Shown piece by piece: positions 1 to 5,423 of a stretch of DNA of 11,443 bases. Source of the DNA: JBDZUZ01 sp040255445 (lineage in GTDB: Bacteria; Planctomycetota; Phycisphaerae; Phycisphaerales; UBA1924). The translations under genes and the position numbers were made by a program. Below the pieces are notes generated by a model, which worked only from the letters and a program-made list of their open reading frames with translations, had not been told where the DNA came from and ran no database searches. The DNA lies in the NCBI GenBank assembly GCA_040255445.1, contig JBDZUZ010000127.1, positions 1 to 11,443 of the forward strand. Direction: 5' to 3'. Positions within the stretch are counted from its first letter, which is position 1; each line of letters starts with the position of its first letter.

Positions 1-554
1 ACTGGCGGCGGCTGGGCTGCGCGGAAGCGCAGCCCAACCCGGGGCACCTTGCGCTCGCGCGGATCGAGCGTTCCCTCGCCGACAGCGGCAACGCGTTCGA
101 CCTTTTCACGCAGAACGTCGACGGGCTGCACCAGCGGGCCGGCAGCCAGCGCGTGCACGAAGTACACGGCTCGATCGCAAGGTGGCGGTGCACGAAGACC
201 GGCCGCGAGCTCGACCCGGGGCCCGAAGCGTTCACGGAGTTTCCGCCGCCGTCGCCCTGGGGCGGATTGCTGCGGCCGGGCGTGGTCTGGTTCGGTGAGA
301 TGCTGCCCGAGGCGGTGCTCGAGCACGCCGAGCGTGTGCTGACGACCTGCGATGTGTTCCTCTCCGTGGGAACGAGCAGCCAGGTCTACCCCGCCGCTGG
401 CTTCATGGAACTCGCCGCGGTCCGCGGGGCGTTCGTGATCGAGGTGAACCCGACCGAGACCGCGCTCACGCACACCGCCGACATCAGCCTCCGTGGCAAG
501 GCAGGGGAGATCATGCCGCGGCTGGCGGAGGCTGCGTTCGGCCCCGCGGCGTGA
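1..554 (+). CDS. Sir2 family NAD-dependent protein deacylase, 3' part (N-terminus outside window)
   Basis: The reading frame is open from base 3 to the stop at 552-554 and gives 183 residues. Sirtuins use NAD+ to remove acyl groups from lysines in cytoplasmic proteins. Visible family motifs are the TQNVDGLHQRAG block (residues 36-47), the catalytic His in VHEVHGS (His55), GVVWFGE after the zinc region, the NAD-binding VGTSSQVYPAAGF stretch, and EVNPTET near the end. The pattern resembles CobB/SIRT5-type (class III) enzymes. The N-terminal GAGxS Rossmann motif and the Tyr/Arg that select acidic acyl groups lie upstream of the window. The zinc module keeps only one Cys (WRC, residue 63). The positions of the second CxxC pair read PPPSPWGG, so the usual four-Cys zinc site is absent. 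prpB follows after 64 bp. The family assignment is secure; the preferred acyl group cannot be decided here. Confidence 0.9.
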   Translation, partial: WRRLGCAEAQPNPGHLALARIERSLADSGNAFDLFTQNVDGLHQRAGSQRVHEVHGSIARWRCTKTGRELDPGPEAFTEFPPPSPWGGLLRPGVVWFGEMLPEAVLEHAERVLTTCDVFLSVGTSSQVYPAAGFMELAAVRGAFVIEVNPTETALTHTADISLRGKAGEIMPRLAEAAFGPAA

Positions 555-605
555 TGCGCCCGGCCGCGGATCCCGGCGCCTGTCGAGCGGCTCGCGGCAT
601 CGCCA

Positions 606-611
606 TACACT
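606..611 (+). promoter_or_regulatory. -10 box of prpB, predicted leaderless promoter
   Basis: TACACT lies 7 nt before the prpB ATG at 619, and no Shine-Dalgarno sequence precedes that ATG. With the normal 6-8 nt from -10 box to start site, transcription would begin at or next to the A of ATG. No convincing -35 box is seen. The same TACACT-to-ATG arrangement occurs before the mutase gene at 10540. Confidence 0.5.
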
Positions 612-618
612 GGCCGTG

Positions 619-1563
619 ATGACCCAGACCACCCTGCAAACAGCGACCTCGGCCACGCCCGGCGCCCGCCTCCGCGCGGCGATGAACCAGTCCTGCACCG
701 CCCTGCCCGGCGCTTTCAACGCGCTCTGCGGCCGCGCCATCGCGCAGGCCGGGTTCCAGGGCTGCTATGTCTCGGGCGCTGCGACCAGCGTGGCCGCGGG
801 CGTGCCCGATGTGGGCATCCTTACCCTCGAGCACTTCGCCCGCACCATCCGCGAGATTGCCGATGCCAGCGGCCTGCCGGTGCTCGCCGATGCCGACACG
901 GGCTTCGGCGAGGCCGAGATGGTGCGGCGCACGGTCATCGAGTACGCCCGCGCGGGCGCGGCGGGCCTGCACCTCGAAGACCAGAAGTTCCCCAAGCGCT
1001 GCGGCCACCTCGACGGCAAGGAGCTCGTGCCCACCGATCACATGATCGAGAAAGTGCAGTGGGCCGCCGCGGCGGCGAAGGCCGCATCGGGCGACAACGG
1101 CTTCGTGATCTGCGCCCGCACCGACGCCCGCGGCGTCGACGGCCTCGAGGCGGCGATCAACCGCGCTGCCGCGTACGTCAAAGCCGGCGCCGACATGATC
1201 TTCCCCGAGGGGCTGCAGACCGCCGAGGAGTTCGCCGTCTTCGCGAAGGCGATGCGGGGCCTCAACGGGCCCGACCCCCGCGGCGGGCCGTACCTCCTCG
1301 CGAACATGACCGAGTTCGGCAAGACGCCGATCATCCCGCTCGGCGACTTTGAGCAGATGGGTTACTCGTGCGTGATCTTCCCGGTGAGCCTGCTGCGGGT
1401 TGCGATGGGCGCGGTGTCGCGGGCCCTCGAATCCCTCAAGAAGGACGGCTCGGTCTCGGCCCTGCTCGACCAGATGCAGACCCGCAAGGAGCTGTACGGC
1501 CTGATCGACTACACGCCGGGGACGCCGTGGGAGTTCCCCGCGGGGCCGACGACGCGGGACTGA
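619..1563 (+). CDS. prpB: Methylisocitrate lyase
   Basis: The 314-residue product belongs to the isocitrate lyase/PEP mutase superfamily, a cytoplasmic Mg2+-dependent TIM barrel. Methylisocitrate lyase splits 2-methylisocitrate into pyruvate and succinate in the methylcitrate cycle. The hallmark KRCGH (126-130, nucleophilic Cys128) is present. Also seen are PGAFNA (30-35), the metal-binding DADTGFG (91-97), GLHLEDQ (116-122), ARTDA (166-170), FPE (195-197) and the C-terminal MQTRKELY block (286-293), all in the order and spacing of PrpB. Length is slightly above the roughly 295 residues of E. coli PrpB, owing to a short N-terminal extension and a GPDPRGG loop near 217-223. The ATG at 619 is preferred over a longer in-frame start at 493, because the extension would overlap the sirtuin gene and has no family similarity. 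The citrate-synthase-like gene downstream supports the role. A related lyase such as oxaloacetate hydrolase or a PEP mutase is less likely given KRCGH. Confidence 0.9.
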   Translation: MTQTTLQTATSATPGARLRAAMNQSCTALPGAFNALCGRAIAQAGFQGCYVSGAATSVAAGVPDVGILTLEHFARTIREIADASGLPVLADADTGFGEAEMVRRTVIEYARAGAAGLHLEDQKFPKRCGHLDGKELVPTDHMIEKVQWAAAAAKAASGDNGFVICARTDARGVDGLEAAINRAAAYVKAGADMIFPEGLQTAEEFAVFAKAMRGLNGPDPRGGPYLLANMTEFGKTPIIPLGDFEQMGYSCVIFPVSLLRVAMGAVSRALESLKKDGSVSALLDQMQTRKELYGLIDYTPGTPWEFPAGPTTRD

Positions 1564-1651
1564 GAACGCGGGGCTGAAAGCGGGGCCAAGAAGCGGCCGA
1601 TCCCGCCCGCGGAGAGACCCCGCCGCGGCCACGATTCCGCTGCCCGCGGCG

Positions 1652-1657
1652 TAGAAT
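1652..1657 (+). promoter_or_regulatory. Putative -10 box upstream of prpC
   Basis: TAGAAT lies about 98 nt before the prpC ATG in the 191-bp gap after prpB. If used, transcription would begin near 1664 and give a leader of about 90 nt. No clear -35 box is visible, so this is moderate evidence for a separate prpC promoter rather than read-through from prpB only. Confidence 0.4.
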
Positions 1658-1664
1658 CGCGCCA

Positions 1665-1686
1665 CCGCCGCGGCATCCTGCGGCGG
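1665..1686 (+). promoter_or_regulatory. Hairpin at predicted 5' end of the prpC leader
   Basis: CCGCCGC (1665-1671) pairs perfectly with GCGGCGG (1680-1686) across an 8-nt loop. It lies directly after the expected start site of the TAGAAT promoter. No U-tract follows, so it is unlikely to be a terminator for prpB. A 5' stem of this kind may protect the mRNA, but chance pairing is possible in GC-rich DNA. Confidence 0.3.
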
Positions 1687-1754
1687 CTACCAGAACCCAT
1701 CCACACTGAAGCAACTCCAACCGCCGGCCGCGGCCGGCCCCGAAAGGGCGACCC

Positions 1755-2921
1755 ATGAGCAACACCGCCGAACAAGCCATGTCCCGCGGCCTCGAAGGCA
1801 TCATCGCCGGCGAGACCACCATCTGCTCTGTCGAACAGGGCGGCCTGCTCTACCGCGGCTACGAGATTCACGATCTCGCTGAGAACGCGACCTTCGAGGA
1901 TGTCGCGTTCCTGTTGCTCGAGGGGCACAAGCCCAGCGCCGACGAGATGAAGCGGTTCAAGAGCGAGCTCGTCGCCGAGCGTGCGATCCCGCAGAGCATC
2001 GTGGACTTGCTGAAGACCGCAGCGCCCTCGCTCAAGGCCGGAACCGCGGTGCCGATGGATGTGCTGCGGACCTGCATCTCGCTGCTGGGCCACCTCGATA
2101 CCGACTGCCAGGACAACTCGCCCGCGGCGAACCTCCGCAAGTCCAAGCGGCTGCTCGCCAAGATCCCGACATGCATCGGCCATATGCAGAACTGCATCGA
2201 CGGCCGCGCGATCGTGGGCCAGGAGAAGGGCGGCGATCCGAGCCTGTCGCACGCGGCGAACCTGATGTACATGATGACCGGCGAGAAGCCCAGCGATGAG
2301 GCGGCCCGGGTCATGGATGTCTCGCTGATCCTCTACGCCGAGCACGACTACAACGCGAGCACGTTCACCTGCCGCGTCATCGCCGGCACGCTGTCGGACA
2401 TGCACGGCGCGGTCTGCGGCGGCGTGGCGGCCCTCAAGGGCCCGCTCCATGGCGGCGCCAACGAGGCCGCGATGGAGATGCTCAAGGAGATCCGCGAGTA
2501 CATCGAGGGCGGCAAGGGCTCGATCAACGACTTCATGCAAAACGCTTTCGCCACCAAGCGCAAGCTCATGGGCTTCGGCCACCGCGTCTACAAGAACGGT
2601 GACCACCGCGCCCCGATCCTGGGCAAGCTGGGCCGCAAGCTCGCCGAGAAGAAGGGCAAGGACTTCGTCCGCTGGTTCGATATCGGCGATGAGGTCGAGG
2701 CGATCATGCTCCGCGACAAGAAGATCCACCCCAACGTCGACTTCCCCTGCGGCATGACGTACTTCACGATGGGTATCCCCGTGCCGCAGTACACGCCGAT
2801 CTTCGTGGCCTCGCGGATCACCGGCTGGTGCGCCCACATCATGGAACAGCACGCCAACAACCGCCTGATCCGCCCGCTGAGCCAGTACAAGGGCGAGCCG
2901 GAGCGGAAGTGGAACGGGTAA
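1755..2921 (+). CDS. prpC: 2-methylcitrate synthase / citrate synthase
   Basis: The 388-residue product is a compact bacterial citrate synthase. It condenses propionyl-CoA (or acetyl-CoA) with oxaloacetate to form 2-methylcitrate (or citrate) in the cytoplasm. The catalytic set is complete: His232 in GPLHGGANEAA, His276 in GFGHRVYK, and an Asp in NVDFPCG (Asp329). AEHDYNASTF (195-204), the oxaloacetate-site His region, and the C-terminal ENNRLIRP-like block (reading HANNRLIRPLSQY) are also present. AAAGGG at 1743-1748, 6 nt before the ATG, is the only clear Shine-Dalgarno sequence near a start in this window. Length and motifs fit the short PrpC/CitZ branch rather than the longer GltA type with its N-terminal domain. 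Sequence alone does not separate methylcitrate from citrate synthase here. The prpC call rests on the adjacent prpB. Confidence 0.85.
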   Translation: MSNTAEQAMSRGLEGIIAGETTICSVEQGGLLYRGYEIHDLAENATFEDVAFLLLEGHKPSADEMKRFKSELVAERAIPQSIVDLLKTAAPSLKAGTAVPMDVLRTCISLLGHLDTDCQDNSPAANLRKSKRLLAKIPTCIGHMQNCIDGRAIVGQEKGGDPSLSHAANLMYMMTGEKPSDEAARVMDVSLILYAEHDYNASTFTCRVIAGTLSDMHGAVCGGVAALKGPLHGGANEAAMEMLKEIREYIEGGKGSINDFMQNAFATKRKLMGFGHRVYKNGDHRAPILGKLGRKLAEKKGKDFVRWFDIGDEVEAIMLRDKKIHPNVDFPCGMTYFTMGIPVPQYTPIFVASRITGWCAHIMEQHANNRLIRPLSQYKGEPERKWNG

Positions 2922-2937
2922 ACTGAGCAAGTCGACA

Positions 2938-3020
2938 GCCCCGAGGCGGCCGAGCGGGTTCAGGTAGCACGTCTCGTTCGGGACGAGAAGGTCATAGGTT
3001 CAAGTCCGGCGAGAAGAACA
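2938..3020 (+). pseudogene. Degenerate tRNA-Pro(CGG)-like sequence
   Basis: A good anticodon arm is present. TCTCG (2972-2976) pairs with CGAGA (2984-2988) around the 7-nt loop TTCGGGA, so the anticodon would be CGG (proline). GGTAGCAC precedes it, as in a tRNA D-arm. AGGTC and a TTCAAGT T-loop (2999-3005) follow at the correct spacing. The rest fails: the T-stem (ATAGG against CCGGC) does not pair, and no 7-bp acceptor stem can be made from the flanks. This looks like an eroded or partial tRNA-Pro. It could instead be an unrecognised small RNA that shares the anticodon arm. The exact ends are approximate. Confidence 0.4.
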
Positions 3021-3040
3021 AGGCGTTGAGCACGAACACT

Positions 3041-3077
3041 CGGCCCGGCTCTGTGCTATGAGCCGGGCTGTTTCTAT
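3041..3077 (+). terminator. Intrinsic terminator downstream of prpC and the tRNA-like sequence
   Basis: GCCCGGCTC (3043-3051) pairs perfectly with GAGCCGGGC (3060-3068) across the loop TGTGCTAT. Two outer pairs (C-G and G-U) extend the stem. A T-rich stretch (TTTCTATT, 3071-3078) follows. The terminator can end transcription from prpC or from the tRNA-like unit. The T-run is interrupted, so efficiency is uncertain. Confidence 0.65.
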
Positions 3078-3108
3078 TGGATCACGCCCACTTCGCTCAA
3101 CTGCCTTC

Positions 3109-3158
3109 AGCCCGCTTCAGCGGGCTTGCTCGCTTGTAGGCCACCGCTTTAGCGGTGG
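3109..3158 (+). repeat. Left REP pair: palindromes P1 and P2
   Basis: P1 is AGCCCGCTTCAGCGGGCT (3109-3126). P2 is CCACCGCTTTAGCGGTGG (3141-3158). They are separated by a 14-nt spacer TGCTCGCTTGTAGG. Each forms a perfect 8-bp stem. The 14-nt spacer recurs exactly, inverted, between the two right-hand palindromes. Confidence 0.8.
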
Positions 3159-3198
3159 TCAGGCGGGTACGGCCAATAACTCTTGATCTGGAGTCACC

Positions 3199-3216
3199 AG
3201 CCCGTTTCAACGGGCT
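3199..3216 (+). repeat. REP palindrome P3
   Basis: AGCCCGTTTCAACGGGCT is a perfect 8-bp stem with a TC loop, 43 nt before the transposase start. It differs from P1 by one base pair (C-G to T-A) with both strands changed together. It is the exact reverse complement of P4 at 3709-3726. Confidence 0.75.
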
Positions 3217-3246
3217 TACACCTCTAGCCTTCGGGCGCTTTTCGGG

Positions 3247-3252
3247 TAGCCT
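3247..3252 (+). promoter_or_regulatory. Weak putative -10 box of the transposase gene
   Basis: TAGCCT lies 7 nt before the ATG at 3260, the same geometry as the boxes before prpB and the mutase gene. There is no Shine-Dalgarno sequence. It matches TATAAT at only three positions, so it counts mainly as part of the window-wide pattern. Confidence 0.3.
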
Positions 3253-3259
3253 GTCCACC

Positions 3260-3718
3260 ATGCCCAGAAACGTCTATTGGGAGTGCTTCTACCAGATCGT
3301 CTGGCGGACCAAGAACAGCCACCCGCTGCTTACCTCATCAGTTGAGGCGGCGACGCACAAGTATCTCACACATCGGGCGCTCTCAACCGAGGGTGTGCTC
3401 GTGCACGCGGTCGGCGGCATCGAGGATCACGTGCACATCGCGGTCAGTCTGCCACCGACGATCGTTCCCGCGACATGGATCGGCGACCTCAAGGGTGCAA
3501 CCGCGTATCACATCAACCACGGGCCCGCAGGCTCCGGCGCGTTAGCGTGGCAGACAGGGTACGGCATTGTCTCATTCGGGCAGGCAGACTTGCCGTGGGT
3601 TGTCGGGTACATCCGCAGACAAAGGGAGCACCACGCATCCGGGCGAATCGTCGATCGGCTCGAGCGCATCACGCAGATCGAATCGCCTGAAGGCGGCAGT
3701 ACGGTGGAAGCCCGTTGA
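3260..3718 (+). CDS. REP-associated tyrosine transposase (Y1/HUH, IS200-like)
   Basis: The 152-residue product is a Y1 single-strand DNA transposase of the TnpA/RAYT type. These enzymes cut and rejoin single-stranded DNA at REP hairpins through a 5'-phosphotyrosine. The metal-binding HUH motif is DHVHI (His57, His59). The catalytic Tyr is in YIRRQREHH (Tyr117), a signature typical of RAYT and IS200 proteins. FYQIVWRTKN near the N-terminus and LAWQTGYG (95-102) are also typical. Length matches the family (about 140-180), so the protein appears intact. The ATG at 3260 is chosen because family similarity begins at MPRNVYWECF; an in-frame start at 3155 would begin inside a REP palindrome. The stop codon TGA (3716-3718) lies inside REP palindrome P4, and the last residues EAR come from that repeat. 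Whether the enzyme is still active cannot be judged from sequence. Confidence 0.9.
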   Translation: MPRNVYWECFYQIVWRTKNSHPLLTSSVEAATHKYLTHRALSTEGVLVHAVGGIEDHVHIAVSLPPTIVPATWIGDLKGATAYHINHGPAGSGALAWQTGYGIVSFGQADLPWVVGYIRRQREHHASGRIVDRLERITQIESPEGGSTVEAR

Positions 3719-3726
3719 AACGGGCT
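3709..3726 (-). repeat. REP palindrome P4 overlapping the transposase stop codon
   Basis: AGCCCGTTGAAACGGGCT is the exact reverse complement of P3. Its GA loop forms part of the TGA stop of the transposase gene. A hairpin here in the mRNA would hold the stop codon and could act as a 3' stabiliser. Confidence 0.75.
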
Positions 3727-3749
3727 CGGCAGATGGCATCAAAGCCTAA

Positions 3750-3799
3750 CCACGCCTAAAGGCGTGGCCTACAAGCGAGCAAGCCCGCTGAAGCGGGCT
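3750..3799 (-). repeat. Right REP pair: palindromes P5 and P6
   Basis: P5 is CCACGCCTAAAGGCGTGG (3750-3767). P6 is AGCCCGCTGAAGCGGGCT (3782-3799). The 14-nt spacer is the reverse complement of the left one. P6 is an exact inverted copy of P1. P5 differs from inverted P2 at two base pairs, each with compensating changes. P6 lies 13 nt past the stop of the convergent glycosyltransferase operon and could help to end its transcript, although no strong T-run follows. Confidence 0.8.
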
Positions 3800-3812
3800 G
3801 AAAGACCGGGTC

Positions 3813-5423
3813 TCAGCAAGCCGAGATCACACCCCGATACACCCCCTCCACCCCCGCCACATGCTCCTGATGCGTGCACAGATCGCTCGCCCCATGCACC
3901 TCCCGCGGCGACGGCACCGTGATCTCCCCCGCCACCACCGCCGTCATGACCCGCGCCAGGTCCACCGCGTCCGCCGCGCGGAAGTACACACCGTTTCCCG
4001 GCTTCGACCCCTCCCACTCGCGGACGAACCCGGTCGGCCCGCCCAGCCGTGATGCGATCGCGAACTTCCCCGCGTTCAGGAACTCGAGCAGCACGAGCGG
4101 CGAGTTGTCCAGGCCCGTGCTCGGCAGGATGCCCACATCGAACTCGCCCGCCGCGCCCAGCGTGTCCTCGATGCGGTACGCGCCGTGGAACGACACCTGC
4201 GGCACGCCCGCCAATCCGCGGCGGAACCGCTCGGCATCGCCCGCCACGCGCAGCATCAGGTGCATCCGCGCCCGCGCGGCCTCGGGCATGAGCAGCACCG
4301 CCCGCGCCAGCGTCGCCAGCCCCTTGTTGGGATACGGGTTGCCGAAGTACGCGAACCGCAGCGGTCTCGTCGCCGTCTTCGGGTCCCACGGCCGCTTGTC
4401 AAAGAACGGGGAGGCCTCCGCCGCGGCCCGCAGTCGATCAAAGTGCGGCTGACCGAGCGGCACGTGCTCGAGGATCTCCCGCCGCACCCCCATCGCCTCG
4501 TACACGCGAAGCAGAAATGCGCCCGGGCACAGCACGCGGTCGAGCCGGTTCATCGCCGTGACCGCGGCAGCGCGACGCCGCCCGTAGTCGTTGAGCACGA
4601 CCAGGTGCCGATCACGCTTCAGCAGCTCATCGTGCAGCGATGCATCCCGCGGCGGGAGCGATTCGGGCAGCCCGTCGCCGTTCTCGACATCCGCGTGCCC
4701 CGTCCGCTCCTGCTCACCCGTCCCCGGGCGCGGCCACAGCCCCGCCGCCGCGCCGATCAACGACCGCCCCGCGCCCAGCACTCGCAGCGCGCTCCGCAGC
4801 CCCGGAGACTTCGCCGCGGTCTGCACCAGCGCCCGCTCGCGGCGCACCCGCTCAGCTTCAGGCGCACCGATGCACCCGACACACCGCTCGCCGCCCTCGT
4901 AATCCGTGCAGATATCCCGCTCCCGCGCGAGCAGATCGATCTGCGGGCAGAGCCAGTAGTAGTTGTGCGGCGTCGCGACGCACTTGAAGCCGGCCTCCTT
5001 GATCGCCGCGATCAGATCGAACCCGAAGGGCTCCATCGAGTGAATGTGCACGACATCAGGCTCGACGCTGCGCAGCCACTCCACCACCACCGCAGCGTCT
5101 CGCGGCGAGGCGATCTGCGCTTCGATGTTCCTGAAGTTGAAATTCCCGGGCGCTACGTTGCGGAAGTTGACGCCGTCGAAGCAGCGCACGCCCCGCCACG
5201 TCTCACGCTCGACCACCGTCGGCGAACCAACACGCCCGGCCGCAGTCGCCGCGTAGTCGATCCCGGCCCGCAGGAACAGCACGCTGTGCCCACGCTCCGC
5301 CAGCCCCGCGGCGAGTTCCGACGCCGACAGGTTGTACCCGCTCCCCTCGCGCTCCTGCAGCGATGGCAACGCCCACCCGAGCATCGCGATACGCAGCGGT
5401 CTCTCTGTCACACCCGCGCTCAT
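3813..5423 (-). CDS. GT-B glycosyltransferase (family 4-like), second gene of operon
   Basis: The 536-residue product has the two-Rossmann layout of GT-B enzymes that move a sugar from a nucleotide-sugar donor to a growing glycan on the cytoplasmic side. The N-terminal acceptor domain starts IAMLGWALPSLQEREGSGYN and includes DVVHIHSMEPFG (123-134). The C-terminal donor domain includes YFGNPYPNKGL (359-369) and ILPSTGLDNSPLVLLEFLNAG (432-452), with Glu447 in place of the EX7E region. An unusual cysteine set follows HNYYWLCPQ: Cys159, Cys172, Cys181 and Cys184, possibly a metal or disulfide site. Residues 205-265 form a low-complexity linker. The ATG overlaps the stop of the upstream gene by 4 bp (ATGA), which suggests translational coupling. 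The upstream neighbour is a paralogue: both have HNY-x(4)-CPQ, the cysteine cluster and a DYGRRRAA motif. Product and acceptor are unknown; surface polysaccharide is likely. Confidence 0.85.
   Translation of the reverse strand: MSAGVTERPLRIAMLGWALPSLQEREGSGYNLSASELAAGLAERGHSVLFLRAGIDYAATAAGRVGSPTVVERETWRGVRCFDGVNFRNVAPGNFNFRNIEAQIASPRDAAVVVEWLRSVEPDVVHIHSMEPFGFDLIAAIKEAGFKCVATPHNYYWLCPQIDLLARERDICTDYEGGERCVGCIGAPEAERVRRERALVQTAAKSPGLRSALRVLGAGRSLIGAAAGLWPRPGTGEQERTGHADVENGDGLPESLPPRDASLHDELLKRDRHLVVLNDYGRRRAAAVTAMNRLDRVLCPGAFLLRVYEAMGVRREILEHVPLGQPHFDRLRAAAEASPFFDKRPWDPKTATRPLRFAYFGNPYPNKGLATLARAVLLMPEAARARMHLMLRVAGDAERFRRGLAGVPQVSFHGAYRIEDTLGAAGEFDVGILPSTGLDNSPLVLLEFLNAGKFAIASRLGGPTGFVREWEGSKPGNGVYFRAADAVDLARVMTAVVAGEITVPSPREVHGASDLCTHQEHVAGVEGVYRGVISAC

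Larger units (their letters stand above)
3106..3802. mobile_element. REP/RAYT element bounded by a 39-bp perfect inverted repeat
   Basis: Bases 3106-3144 and 3764-3802 are exact reverse complements over 39 bp. Between them lies a Y1 transposase gene. Six 18-nt palindromes, each with an 8-bp stem and 2-nt loop, are arranged in mirror order: three left of the gene and three right. This is the organisation of REP-associated tyrosine transposases (RAYTs), domesticated relatives of IS200/IS605. Typical IS elements of that family do not have long terminal inverted repeats, so the mirror pairs are better read as oppositely oriented REP units (a BIME-like arrangement). No target-site duplication is evident. 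The element sits between the prpC/tRNA-like terminator and the end of the convergent glycosyltransferase operon. Confidence 0.75.

Noticed and set aside
511..1665. Open frame on the minus strand (384 codons) opposite prpB
   Set aside because: Shadow frame with repetitive Arg/Ala/Gly composition. It overlaps two certain plus-strand genes.
1509..2930. Long open frame on the minus strand (473 codons) opposite prpB and prpC
   Set aside because: It is a GC-rich shadow of the prpC reading frame. Its translation has no recognisable motif, and the plus-strand genes are certain.
3155..3259. N-terminal extension of the transposase from an upstream in-frame start
   Set aside because: The extension begins inside REP palindrome P2, runs through P3 and has no family similarity. 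Conserved sequence begins at 3260.
3106..3802. Classical insertion sequence with terminal inverted repeats
   Set aside because: The encoded enzyme is a Y1/HUH transposase, whose elements use subterminal hairpins and not terminal inverted repeats. No target duplication is seen. REP/RAYT fits better.
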